Source: Colimorpha sp002372855
Lineage (GTDB): Bacteria > Bacteroidota > Bacteroidia > Bacteroidales > P3
Assembly: GCA_946621635.1 (NCBI GenBank)
Contig: CAMOOR010000001.1
Coordinates: 62,001-126,000, forward strand
DNA: 64,000 nt
Reading direction: 5' to 3'
The translations under genes were made by a program, and so were the position numbers. Below, piece by piece: positions 25,844-34,132 of the stretch (positions within the stretch are counted from its first letter, which is position 1; each line of letters begins with the position of its first letter). Below the pieces are notes generated by a model. The model was given only the letters and a program-made list of their open reading frames with translations, made no database searches and had not been told where the DNA came from.

Positions 25844-27139
25844 ATGAAACAATACAACTTCGACACACAGATAGAACGCCGCGGCACTGACTGCTTCAAG
25901 TGGGACGCCCTGCCCGGCATGTACGGCCGCGACGACCTGCTGCCCATGTGGGTGGCCGACAACGACTGGGCGGCACCCGACTTCGTGCTGGATGCCATGC
26001 GCCAGCGCCTCGAGCATCCCGTGCTGGGCTACACCATGCCCTCCGAGGGCTACTGGCAGGCCGTCACCGCCTGGCTGGCCAAGCATTACGACATCCACAC
26101 CACCAAGGACACCCTCCACTTCATCCCCGGCATCGTGGCCGGCATCAGCTATGCCCTGCTGGCGCTGACCGCCCCCGGCGACCGCGTGCTGGTCACCACG
26201 CCCGTCTACCCTCCGTTCCTCAATGTGCCAAAGGGATGCGGACGCGAGGTGGTGTGCAGTCCGCTGAGAGTGGTTCCCTGTCGGCGGGACGCCGGCGCTC
26301 CATATCGATTCGAAATCGACTTCGACAACTTCGAACGCAAGGCCGAAGGCTGCAAGGTCTTCATCATGAGCAACCCCCACAACCCCGCCGGCACCCTCTG
26401 GGGCAAGGAAACCCTGCAAAAGATTGCCGACATCTGCGAGCGCAAAGGCCTCCTCGTCATCAGCGACGAAATCCACGCCGACCTCACGCTGCCATCGACA
26501 CCCCTCCGGCCTTCGGCCACCTCCCCTTGTAAAGGGGAGGATCACCCAACCGCAGCACACTCCTCCCCTTCCCAAGGGAAGGTGCCCGAAGGGCGGAGGG
26601 GTCACATAAGCTACAGCACCGTCTCCCCCGCCGCCGCGCGCCACAGCATCACCTTCATGGCCCCCAGCAAGACCTTCAACATCGCCGGCCTCGGCAGCTC
26701 CATCTGCCACATCGCCGATGCCACCCTGCGCAACCGTTTCTTCGGCTGGCTCGACGCCCTGGGTGTGGCCGGCGGCAACATCTTCGCCTTCACCGCCGCC
26801 GAAGCCGCTTTCGCCCACGGCGAGGAGTGGCAACGCCAGATGCTGGAATATCTGAGCGTGAACGTTCAGACACTCGACGAATATCTGCAGGCCCACCTCC
26901 CCAAGGTCAAGGCCGTCCTCCCCGAGGCCTCCTACCTCGCCTGGCTCGACTTCTCCGCCTACAGCATCCCACACAACGTACTCGCCGACCGCTTCATCAA
27001 CGAGGCCCACGTGGTCATGAACGACGGCACCACCTTCGGCGGCGACGCCTACCAGTGTTGCTTCCGCCTCAACCTCGGCTGTCCCCGCGCGCAGCTCCTC
27101 GACGCCCTCGACCGTATTGCAAAAACCATCAAGGCATGA
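25844..27139 (+). CDS. PLP-dependent aminotransferase / cystathionine beta-lyase (MalY/PatB family)
   Basis: 431 residues, fold type I PLP enzyme. RRGTDCFKWDALPGMYGRDD and LPMWVADNDWAAPDFV are the MalY/PatB N-terminus; SNPHNPAGTLW, SDEIHADLTLP and the PLP lysine in MAPSKTFNIAGLGSS (about residue 278) are intact. Two segments are foreign: VVPCRRDAGAPYR (26275-26305) and about 35 residues between TLPS and GHISYSTV (26499-26602), encoded by a long CCCCTCC/GGAGGGG palindromic repeat. The protein is about 40 residues longer than usual (~390). Stop overlaps the next start (ATGA). Confidence 0.9.
   Translation: MKQYNFDTQIERRGTDCFKWDALPGMYGRDDLLPMWVADNDWAAPDFVLDAMRQRLEHPVLGYTMPSEGYWQAVTAWLAKHYDIHTTKDTLHFIPGIVAGISYALLALTAPGDRVLVTTPVYPPFLNVPKGCGREVVCSPLRVVPCRRDAGAPYRFEIDFDNFERKAEGCKVFIMSNPHNPAGTLWGKETLQKIADICERKGLLVISDEIHADLTLPSTPLRPSATSPCKGEDHPTAAHSSPSQGKVPEGRRGHISYSTVSPAAARHSITFMAPSKTFNIAGLGSSICHIADATLRNRFFGWLDALGVAGGNIFAFTAAEAAFAHGEEWQRQMLEYLSVNVQTLDEYLQAHLPKVKAVLPEASYLAWLDFSAYSIPHNVLADRFINEAHVVMNDGTTFGGDAYQCCFRLNLGCPRAQLLDALDRIAKTIKA
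26499..26602. repeat. Palindromic CCTCCGGCCTTCGGCC repeat inside the PatB gene
   Basis: Left end CACCCCTCCGGCCTTCGGCC; right end GGTGCCCGAAGGGCGGAGGGG, its imperfect complement; between them CTCCCCTTGTAAAGGGGAG and CTCCCCTTCCCAAGGGAAG hairpins. About 104 bp, no stop codons in the host frame. Confidence 0.8.
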
Positions 27140-27909
27140 GAAAGCATCTCCTCCTCCCCACCCTGTTGCTCCTTGCTCTCTGCGGCTATGCACAAACACC
27201 TAACAGCAGCGCAAGTACTGACACGTCAATCGGAAATTATTGTCTCCAGGAATGGGAGCCCGAGTTCCCCGGCGGCATGAAAGCCCTGTATGCCTACCTC
27301 GACAGCGCGGTGCGCTACCCGCAGGTGGCGCTGGACCACCACATCGAGGGCAAGATCTTTGTCACCTTCGTCGTGGAAAAAGACGGCAGCGTCACCAACC
27401 CGCGAGTGCTGCGCGGCCTGCCCGGCGGATGCACTCGTGCGGCGATTGATGCCGTCAAGCGTATGCCACGTTGGGAACCCGGTCGACAGTATTGCACCTC
27501 CGATCGCACATTGGTACCCGTGCGCGTGCAGTTCAACCTGCCCGTCCACTTCCGCCTCGACCCCCAGCAGCCGCGCACCGTCGGCGGCAGCGAGGCAGGC
27601 GACAAAGATTTCATCGCCACCTACCCCGGCGGCACCGAGGCCCTCTACCGCTACCTCGCCACCCACATCGACCGCCCGGCAGAGGAATGGACCGGTGTGC
27701 TATGCCCCTTGCTCGACTTCGACAGCGTGGGCAACGTCGTTGGAGTCCGCCTTCCCGACTACAATCCCATGGCCGACGCCATCCGCGAGGCCTTCCTCTC
27801 CATGCCACGCTGGAACGTGCCCCCGATGGAGGTCTGCCACTTCGACCATCCGCCCCTTTTAGCCGTCCCCATCGACCTCCCCCTGCTCCTCGAATTACGC
27901 AATAAATAA
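27136..27909 (+). CDS. Periplasmic TonB-C-domain protein, copy 1
   Basis: 257 residues from the ATG at 27136, which overlaps the stop of the aminotransferase. Signal peptide MRKHLLLPTLLLLALCGYAQ. TonB C-terminal domain: EPEFPGGMKALYAYLDSAVR, KIFVTFVVEKDGSVTNPRVL, RMPRWEPGRQ. A second, degenerate repeat of the domain follows (ATYPGGTEALYRYLATHI). It has no membrane anchor or proline-rich linker, so it is not a classical energy transducer. A paralogue lies at 29985-31184. Confidence 0.85.
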   Translation: MRKHLLLPTLLLLALCGYAQTPNSSASTDTSIGNYCLQEWEPEFPGGMKALYAYLDSAVRYPQVALDHHIEGKIFVTFVVEKDGSVTNPRVLRGLPGGCTRAAIDAVKRMPRWEPGRQYCTSDRTLVPVRVQFNLPVHFRLDPQQPRTVGGSEAGDKDFIATYPGGTEALYRYLATHIDRPAEEWTGVLCPLLDFDSVGNVVGVRLPDYNPMADAIREAFLSMPRWNVPPMEVCHFDHPPLLAVPIDLPLLLELRNK

Positions 27910-27934
27910 TCCAAAACAAAAACAACGCACTAGC

Positions 27935-29872
27935 ATGAAAAAACTGATTCTGATAGCGCTGCTTATGGTCGCCGGCAACCTCACGGCACAGGAATACATC
28001 ACCCTGCAAGGCCACATCTCCGACAGCCGCACCCGCAAGCCCGTGCCCTATGCCGCCATACTGCTGCAGGGCACCAACATCGGCACCCAGAGCAACGACA
28101 AAGGCGAGTACAAACTGAAAGTGGAAAACGGAAAATGGAAAAATGAAGACAAGGTATTCTTCTCCGCCATGGGCTATAAACGCATCAGTGTCAGCGTCGA
28201 GCAACTACAGAAGAAGGGCGACGTGCGCCTCGAGCCCCATGCCCTTGAGTTGAAGGAGGTGACGGTAACAGGCTATGTCACCCCGCAGGAAATCATTGCC
28301 GAAGCCGTGCGCCGCATACCGCAGAACTACCACACCGACACCACCATAGGCACCTGGTTCCACCGCGATTGGCGCATGCTCAATGGCGACCTCTACCTCT
28401 TCGACGAGAGCGTCGTCGACATGCTGCGCTACGGCTACGTGCACGACACCACCAAGCGCTTCTACACCTTCTCCGATACCGTCCGCGAGCTGGACAACAA
28501 CTACAAGGCCATACGCAAACACCGTCTGCTCATCCTCGACAGCCTCTCCGTACGCCTCGCCGCAGGCGACGAGAGCAAGGCCATGGCCGACATGAACTAC
28601 AGCGACAACCAGGCCTTTACCGACCCCGTAGCGTCGCCGAACGCCAACTGGCTCACCGCCCCGCGGGCCATCAAGAAGCACAAATTCGAACCCATCCAGG
28701 AATACACCGACGCCGACGGCGTCGAATACTGGCTGCTGCGTGCCTACGGCCCCACCAACAACCGGAATGTCAAAGCCCACTACACGCTGCACATCCGGCA
28801 GGACAACTTCGCCATCACAGACCTTGATTTCGAGAGCGATACCTTCTACATCGAGATGCCCTACATCACTTGGAGCCTCCAGCCCTGGAGCGGCAGCACC
28901 AACCATCGCCTCAACACTCACGAGCACTACGAGCTGCGCGGCGACCGCTACGTTCTCACCCACATCTCCGATTATAGGGACTACACCAACTACTGCCACC
29001 AGCACTACGGCTACGAGCTAGCCGACGAAGAGCAGCATATCACCACCAGCTCCGAGTGGCTGCTGACCGACCTTCAACCCGGCGACACCTCCTTCCTCCG
29101 CAAGAACAGGGTGCAGGGCCACAAGAAGCAGAACCTGGCCGAGGCCTTCGGTGCCAGCAGCTACGACGAGGACTTCTGGGAAAGCTACAACACCCTGCCC
29201 CTCGACGGCGCCATCAAAGAAAAACTCGAAGCCTTCTATCAGAGCATTCCGACCACCCAGAACACTCCGATAATCCAGAACCAAGACGCCAAGCGCGACT
29301 CCCTCTCCATGCTGCGCACCGTCAAAGACACCCTCACCCCCACCCTGCCGCCCCTGCCACGCTGGCAGTTCTACCGCTACGGCGGCGTGGGCGGAAACCG
29401 CCTTGTCGGCGACGACACCGCCACCCACCGCTGCTTCAGCCAGCAGCTGGCTGTCGGCGCACGCCTCAACCTCGGAGGTCGCTTCAGTCTGAATGCCGAC
29501 CTACAGTATGCCTGGATGACCTCGCCCACCGACGACCACGGCCGCGTCTCCACCCACAACCTCACCCTTCCCCTGCGCCTCAACGTCGACCTCATCAAGC
29601 CCTCGCCGGAAGCCGACCTTCACTTCTACCTCTCCCTCGGCGGCTGGGGCCGCTTCGCCTTCCTCGGCCGGCTGGGCGACGACTGGAGCGTGCTGGGGCG
29701 CGACATCGACCGCTGGGACTACGGCTTCAGCATCGGCATCGGCATGGAATTCGCTCGCACCTTCTTCATCGAGTGGAACTCCTACCGCAGCCTCCACAAC
29801 AGCATCCTCACTCCGGGCCAGCCCGAGATGTTCCGCCACAACGGCGCATTCACCATAGGTATTCTGTTTTAG
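27935..29872 (+). CDS. Outer-membrane protein with carboxypeptidase-regulatory-like domain
   Basis: 645 residues. Signal peptide MKKLILIALLMVAGNLTAQ; CarboxypepD_reg-like domain at about 20-110 (LQGHISDSRTRKPVPYAAIL); a central domain (ITAEAVRRIPQNYHTDT-like) as in DUF5686-type proteins; a C-terminal beta-barrel ending in RHNGAFTIGILF. KVENGKWKNEDK at 28115-28147 is a repeat-encoded insertion in the N-terminal domain. Its last 15 codons are repeated as a remnant at 31206-31253. Role in envelope biogenesis or transport is inferred. Confidence 0.8.
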   Translation: MKKLILIALLMVAGNLTAQEYITLQGHISDSRTRKPVPYAAILLQGTNIGTQSNDKGEYKLKVENGKWKNEDKVFFSAMGYKRISVSVEQLQKKGDVRLEPHALELKEVTVTGYVTPQEIIAEAVRRIPQNYHTDTTIGTWFHRDWRMLNGDLYLFDESVVDMLRYGYVHDTTKRFYTFSDTVRELDNNYKAIRKHRLLILDSLSVRLAAGDESKAMADMNYSDNQAFTDPVASPNANWLTAPRAIKKHKFEPIQEYTDADGVEYWLLRAYGPTNNRNVKAHYTLHIRQDNFAITDLDFESDTFYIEMPYITWSLQPWSGSTNHRLNTHEHYELRGDRYVLTHISDYRDYTNYCHQHYGYELADEEQHITTSSEWLLTDLQPGDTSFLRKNRVQGHKKQNLAEAFGASSYDEDFWESYNTLPLDGAIKEKLEAFYQSIPTTQNTPIIQNQDAKRDSLSMLRTVKDTLTPTLPPLPRWQFYRYGGVGGNRLVGDDTATHRCFSQQLAVGARLNLGGRFSLNADLQYAWMTSPTDDHGRVSTHNLTLPLRLNVDLIKPSPEADLHFYLSLGGWGRFAFLGRLGDDWSVLGRDIDRWDYGFSIGIGMEFARTFFIEWNSYRSLHNSILTPGQPEMFRHNGAFTIGILF

Positions 29873-29930
29873 GCGCCCTCCGCCAGCAGTCCGAGGATAG
29901 GCTTTATGCCCTCCTGCGGCCCGTAAGCCC

Positions 29931-29979
29931 GCAGCTCCTCGAAGCCCTCGACCGTATCGACAAAACCATCAACAATTAA
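29931..29979 (+). pseudogene. Remnant of a second aminotransferase 3' end
   Basis: Encodes PQLLEALDRIDKTINN and a stop, matching the end of the PatB-like gene at 25844-27139 (AQLLDALDRIAKTIKA). As there, a TonB-C protein gene starts at once downstream. The preceding ~55 nt have no match to the aminotransferase and no recognisable content. Confidence 0.75.
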
Positions 29980-29984
29980 GCATT

Positions 29985-31184
29985 ATGAAACACCGCCTCA
30001 TCACCTTCGCCGCCCTGCTGCTCCTCGCCATCGGCGCACAGGCGCAAACCACAGACACAATCGTCTACGGCCACCCCTATGAGAGGGACCCCGAATACCC
30101 CGGTGGTTTGGAAGCATTGGTTGAGTTTTTCAGCGACAACATATGCTACCCCCTGGAGGCCAAGGACTACCACATCGAGGGCAAACTCTACGCCACTTTC
30201 GTGGTGGACAGCCAAGGGTTCGTCCGCAATCCCCGCATCATTTTTGGTCTCCCCGGCGGCTGCAACCAGGCGGCCCTCGACGCCATCAGGCGTATGCCGC
30301 GTTGGGAACCCGGACGCCAGCGCATCGGCGGCAAATGGGTGCCCGTGGACTATCAGTTCAACCTTCCCGTCAACTTCAAACTTGAGAAAGACACCACCTC
30401 GATCCACCGCAGCCGACCCGTCGTCGACGACACCCTCCTCCCCTCCTACCCCGGCGGCACCGGCGCCCTCTACCGCTACCTGGCTGGCGCCATCAACCGC
30501 CCGCGCGAAGAGTGGGTCGGGCTGCAAACGCCCCAAATCCAGCTCGACAGTCCGGGCCATGTGACAAGCGTCACCCGCCTCGGCGCTTCGCCCATGGACA
30601 GCGCCATCCATCAGGCCCTCCTCCACATGCCCCGCTGGCACATGACGAAGGACTACCCCAAAATCCTGCTCCGCATCCCCATCGACCTCCCCCTGCTCCT
30701 CTCCATGCGCGACACCCTGCTGCGCCCCTACACCATGCGCTGCACCCGTTGGGACGACGACCTCTGGGCCACCCTCCTGCACCACGAGCCCTACTTTCGC
30801 GCCCTCCTCGCCGTCGACGACAGCCTCGCCGCCGGATTCCACGTCCCCGCCCAACGCCTCCAGGCCCTCATGCCGCACGACCGCGAGACCTTCAACGTGC
30901 TCTTCTCCATCGAGGATTACGTCACCTCGACCTATTTCCCCGTCATCTACGACACCCTCGCCGCCCTGGCCCGGGCCGACAGCCTCGACATGATGGACCG
31001 CTTCCTCGCCCTCCTCCAATGGAGCGACGGATGGGTCAGCGAGTTCGTCCTCGACCACGCCCTTGCAATCGAGAAGCAGCACCCACGCAAATTCCGCTCC
31101 GTCATGCGCCGCTACAAGGACGAATGGGAGTTCTACAAAGACTTCAAAAAGGAACTCGAAGAGTTCAAAAACGGCAAACAATGA
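29985..31184 (+). CDS. Periplasmic TonB-C-domain protein, copy 2, with C-terminal extension
   Basis: 399 residues. Signal peptide MKHRLITFAALLLLAIGAQA. TonB-C domain DPEYPGGLEALVEFFSDNIC, KLYATFVVDSQGFVRNPRII, RMPRWEPGRQRIGG; then the same degenerate second repeat (SYPGGTGALYRYLAGAI). Residues about 245-399 are an extra alpha-helical domain absent from copy 1 (HRETFNVLF-like helices, EWEFYKDFKKELEEF) that I do not recognise. It is clearly a duplicate of the gene at 27136. Confidence 0.82.
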   Translation: MKHRLITFAALLLLAIGAQAQTTDTIVYGHPYERDPEYPGGLEALVEFFSDNICYPLEAKDYHIEGKLYATFVVDSQGFVRNPRIIFGLPGGCNQAALDAIRRMPRWEPGRQRIGGKWVPVDYQFNLPVNFKLEKDTTSIHRSRPVVDDTLLPSYPGGTGALYRYLAGAINRPREEWVGLQTPQIQLDSPGHVTSVTRLGASPMDSAIHQALLHMPRWHMTKDYPKILLRIPIDLPLLLSMRDTLLRPYTMRCTRWDDDLWATLLHHEPYFRALLAVDDSLAAGFHVPAQRLQALMPHDRETFNVLFSIEDYVTSTYFPVIYDTLAALARADSLDMMDRFLALLQWSDGWVSEFVLDHALAIEKQHPRKFRSVMRRYKDEWEFYKDFKKELEEFKNGKQ

Positions 31185-31205
31185 CAATCCATAAAACACC
31201 ATTAT

Positions 31206-31253
31206 GAGATGTATCGCCACAACGGCGCCTTTACCATCGGCATCCTGTTCTAG
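31206..31253 (+). pseudogene. Remnant of a second outer-membrane protein 3' end
   Basis: Encodes EMYRHNGAFTIGILF and a stop; the gene ending at 29872 ends EMFRHNGAFTIGILF. It completes the second copy of the aminotransferase / TonB-C / outer-membrane protein block. Its stop codon shares CTAG with the stop of the opposing yqaA-type gene. Confidence 0.78.
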
Positions 31254-31690
31254 AACAAGCCCGTGAGGCCCAGCAAATAAGAAGAGACGAAATAACGCAG
31301 CAACTTGCCCACAAACATGATGAGGCAAGTCCATAGCGGATTGAGCCGCATGAATCCCATGGCAATGGCCAGCGGGTCGCCCACAAAGGGCAGCCAGGTC
31401 AGCAACGCCGCCCAAACCCCGTATTTCTCAATGTGTCCCCGAAAACTCTCCAACTTCTCACGCTTCACCTTGAACCACCGCTCCAGCCACTCCCACTTGC
31501 ACAGCCATCCCATGTAGAAGCTGATCATGCCGCCGACGGTATTGCCCAGCGAGGCCACGCCGACAATCACCGGCGTGGAGTAGCCCAGCGCCATGGCACC
31601 TGCCACAATGGCCTCCGACGAGAAGGGGATGATGGTGGCCGACAGCAGGCACGCCAGGAAGAGGCCGAAGAGTCCGAGGTTTTCTAACAT
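31250..31690 (-). CDS. YqaA/DedA-family membrane protein
   Basis: 146 residues from ATG 31690. Helices with SATIIPFSSEAIVAGAMALG (the conserved Glu loop of SNARE-associated/DedA proteins) and WAALLTWLPFVGDPLAIAMG. YqaA-type members are short inner-membrane proteins thought to act in lipid or ion transport across the membrane. The frame continues upstream to 31762, but that part (NETAGKRPANQRID) derives from a dispersed repeat at 31700-31730, so I exclude it. Confidence 0.85.
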   Translation of the reverse strand: MLENLGLFGLFLACLLSATIIPFSSEAIVAGAMALGYSTPVIVGVASLGNTVGGMISFYMGWLCKWEWLERWFKVKREKLESFRGHIEKYGVWAALLTWLPFVGDPLAIAMGFMRLNPLWTCLIMFVGKLLRYFVSSYLLGLTGLF

Positions 31691-31797
31691 ATCTATCCGT
31701 TGGTTCGCAGGCCGTTTGCCTGCAGTTTCGTTAACGCATTTCTCAATCAAATATTGTGCCAAAACAATAAAACTGCCATTTTGGCGTTACCCATGAC

Positions 31798-32931
31798 ATG
31801 ATACGTAAAAGTACACCCGACGACATCGACCTCATCCTCCGCATGTACGACCATTCGCGCAGCGTCATGCGCGCCGACGGCAACATGGCGCAATGGGTTG
31901 GCTACCCCACCCGCGAAGACATCGAGGAGGACATCCGCCGTGGCGTGTCGTATATTATAGAGGATTCCCCTCTCCCTGAGAGAGGGGCCAGGGGGGAGGC
32001 AACCTTCGCCCTCGTGCCCGGCATCGAGCCAACCTACGCCTACATCGACCACGGCCGCTGGGTCACCCCCGACCGCCCCTACAGCACCCTCCACCGCCTG
32101 GCGGCCATGCCCGGCACCCACGGCATCGCCGACCTCGTCTTCCAATACATCAAGGGCCGCTGCGACTACCTCCGCGTGGACACCCACCACAGCAACCGAC
32201 CCATGCGCCACATCCTCGAGAAAGAGGGCTTCGTCTACTGCGGCATCATCTACATGCCCGACGGCTCGCCGCGCGACGCCTACGAGTGGTGGCGCTACGA
32301 CGACATCCCCGCCGACCTCAAGGCCTACGTCGAGACCGACATTCTCCCCCGCCACGAGCATTACGACGCCGCCCACCGCCCCGACCACATCCGCCGCGTC
32401 ATCGCCCGCAGCATGGCCATGAGGTCTCACCCCTGCAGGGGTGAGGCCGTCTACGCCGCCGCCGCCATGCACGACATCGGCATCTGCGAGGGCCGCGAGG
32501 TGCACCACCTGGCCTCCGGACGCATCATCCGTGCCGACCATAACCTCCGCCGCTGGTTCAGCGAAGAGGAGATAGAACTCATCGCCCAGGCCGCCGAGGA
32601 CCATCGCGCCTCCGCCACCACGCCGCCACGCTCCATCCTCGGCATGATCGTCGCCGAAGCCGACCGCGACATCGAGCCCGAAACCATCGTCCGCCGCACC
32701 GTGGAGTACGGCCTCGGCCACTACCCCGAACTCGACCGCGAAGGCCATTGGCAGCGCACCCTCGACCACCTGCACGAGAAATACGCAGAAGGCGGATACA
32801 TCAAGCTCTGGATGGGCGACGCCTCCCCCAATGCCGCCCCCTTGGCCGACCTCCGCGCCCTCATCCACGACGAGCCACGCCTCCGCCAACTCTTCGACCA
32901 ACTAATTGAACAATTGAAAATTGAAAATTGA
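31798..32931 (+). CDS. GNAT acetyltransferase fused to HD-domain phosphohydrolase
   Basis: 377 residues. N-terminal GNAT domain (1-185) with MIRKSTPDDIDLILRMYDHS, IADLVFQYIKGRCDYLRVDT and ILEKEGFVYCGIIY; C-terminal HD domain (195-330) with AHRPDHIRRVIARS and AAAMHDIG (His-Asp metal ligands). Two repeat-encoded peptides interrupt it: SPLPERGARGEA (31966-32000) in the acetyltransferase and RSHPCRGEA (32422-32447) just before the HD metal motif. The C-terminus IEQLKIEN is itself supplied by an AATTGAAAATTG repeat. Substrates are unknown. Confidence 0.85.
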   Translation: MIRKSTPDDIDLILRMYDHSRSVMRADGNMAQWVGYPTREDIEEDIRRGVSYIIEDSPLPERGARGEATFALVPGIEPTYAYIDHGRWVTPDRPYSTLHRLAAMPGTHGIADLVFQYIKGRCDYLRVDTHHSNRPMRHILEKEGFVYCGIIYMPDGSPRDAYEWWRYDDIPADLKAYVETDILPRHEHYDAAHRPDHIRRVIARSMAMRSHPCRGEAVYAAAAMHDIGICEGREVHHLASGRIIRADHNLRRWFSEEEIELIAQAAEDHRASATTPPRSILGMIVAEADRDIEPETIVRRTVEYGLGHYPELDREGHWQRTLDHLHEKYAEGGYIKLWMGDASPNAAPLADLRALIHDEPRLRQLFDQLIEQLKIEN

Positions 32932-32988
32932 AAAACCTTAAACCCTAAACCTTAAACCCTAAACCTTAAACCTTAAACCTTATCCCCA
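32903..32988. repeat. AATTGAAAATTGA repeat followed by CCTTAAACC repeat
   Basis: Two families abut: the 7-mer GAAAATT series ends the upstream gene, then five CCTTAAACCCTAAACC units run up to the DUF456 start. Confidence 0.75.
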
Positions 32989-32990
32989 AA

Positions 32991-33482
32991 ATGAACGTCT
33001 TCCTCATCATCATGGCCTTCGTCTGCCTCGTGGTAGGCATCATCGGTTCCGTCGCCCCCGGCCTTCCGGGACCTCCCATCAGCTGGGTCGGACTCCTCTT
33101 GGCGGGCTTCACCCCCTGGGTGACCAACACCCCCACGCTGCTCATCGTCACCGCCGCCGTGGCGGTGTTCATCACGGTGATGGACTATGTCATTCCGGCC
33201 ATCTCCACCAAGCGCTACGGAGGCAGCAAGTATGGCATCTGGGGCTGCAACATTGGCCTCATCGTCTCCTTCTTCGGCCTTCCCTTCGGCCCCACGGGCC
33301 TGCTGGGCATGGTCTTCTGGCCCTTCGTCGGCGCCCTCGTGGGCGAATACATCAAGCAGCAGGACTTCCAGCCCGCCTTCCGTGCGGGCATAGGTGCCTT
33401 CGTCGGCTTCCTCACCGGCACACTGCTCAAGGTGGTCTACTGCGTCGCCCTGCTCATCGTGGTCATCGTGGCCATGGTCTGA
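32991..33482 (+). CDS. DUF456 family membrane protein
   Basis: 163 residues, about four helices with many Gly. APGLPGPPISWVGLLLAGFT and YVIPAISTKRYGGSKYGIWG are the DUF456 signatures; GLPFGPTGLLGMVFWPFVGA and FVGFLTGTLLKVVYC follow. Inner membrane, function unknown. It runs convergently into apt with a 5-nt gap. Confidence 0.88.
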   Translation: MNVFLIIMAFVCLVVGIIGSVAPGLPGPPISWVGLLLAGFTPWVTNTPTLLIVTAAVAVFITVMDYVIPAISTKRYGGSKYGIWGCNIGLIVSFFGLPFGPTGLLGMVFWPFVGALVGEYIKQQDFQPAFRAGIGAFVGFLTGTLLKVVYCVALLIVVIVAMV

Positions 33483-33487
33483 CGGCG

Positions 33488-34051
33488 CTACTCCACCCCC
33501 TCGAGACACAGCAGCGAGTGCACCGGGGCCATCGTTTCCAGTATCCTGCGGCCGCCCAAGGCCGGCAGCTCCACCAGGAAGATGAACTCCTTGATGCGTA
33601 TCCTACGGCCTTCGATGGTTTGCTGCTGCAGCGAATCCACTATGCCCTTCACCGTGCCGCCGGTGGCCAGCAGGTCGTCGAAGAGGGTCACGTCGACATA
33701 ATCTCCATTCGGCTCGCACGCCGCAAAGTCGCTCAGGCGGTAGAAGAGCTCGTCGCTGCCGTATTCCTTCATGATTTCCACCCTCACCAGGTCGCCCTCG
33801 GCATGGGGCAGTTTGCCCTTTTTGCGGAAGGGCACGATGGTCTTCACATGGTCGCTCACCGACAGCAGCGGCGCCGCAAAGAGGAACCCGCGGGCCTCGA
33901 CGGTGGCCACATTGGGCGCCGTCGTCAGGCGGTCAATCTCGCGCACGGCCTCGGCAAAGGCCTCCTTGTCCTGCAGGAAGGGCAGCACATCGATGAAGTC
34001 AATCCCCGGCTTGGGGAAATCAGGGTAGTGTTTAATGACGTTCTCGAACAT
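33488..34051 (-). CDS. apt: Adenine phosphoribosyltransferase
   Basis: 187 residues. Converts adenine plus PRPP to AMP (purine salvage). YPDFPKPGIDFIDVLPFLQD at the N-terminus, EARGFLFAAPL, PFRKKGKLP and the PRPP loop VTLFDDLLATGGTVKGIVDS are all present. The Asp-Asp of the PRPP motif is intact. Start 34051; upstream is an AATTGAAAATTG repeat rather than a clear promoter. Confidence 0.95.
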   Translation of the reverse strand: MFENVIKHYPDFPKPGIDFIDVLPFLQDKEAFAEAVREIDRLTTAPNVATVEARGFLFAAPLLSVSDHVKTIVPFRKKGKLPHAEGDLVRVEIMKEYGSDELFYRLSDFAACEPNGDYVDVTLFDDLLATGGTVKGIVDSLQQQTIEGRRIRIKEFIFLVELPALGGRRILETMAPVHSLLCLEGVE

Positions 34052-34053
34052 TT

Positions 34054-34131
34054 CTTGAATTGAAAATTGAAAAATGAAAATTGAAATCCCCTCTCAATTA
34101 ACTCTTAACTCATAACTCTTAACTCATAACT
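34054..34131. repeat. AATTGAAAATTG and TAACTCTTAACTCA repeats between atoE and apt
   Basis: 34055-34085 is the GAAAATT family; 34096-34129 is four units of TAACTCATAACTCT. Together they fill the gap. Confidence 0.7.
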
Positions 34132-34132
34132 G

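Noticed and set aside
32936..32988. Telomere-like CCCTAAA repeats suggesting a linear chromosome end or eukaryotic DNA
   Set aside because: They lie between bacterial genes, are short and degenerate, and have internal inverted copies elsewhere; they are a dispersed bacterial repeat.
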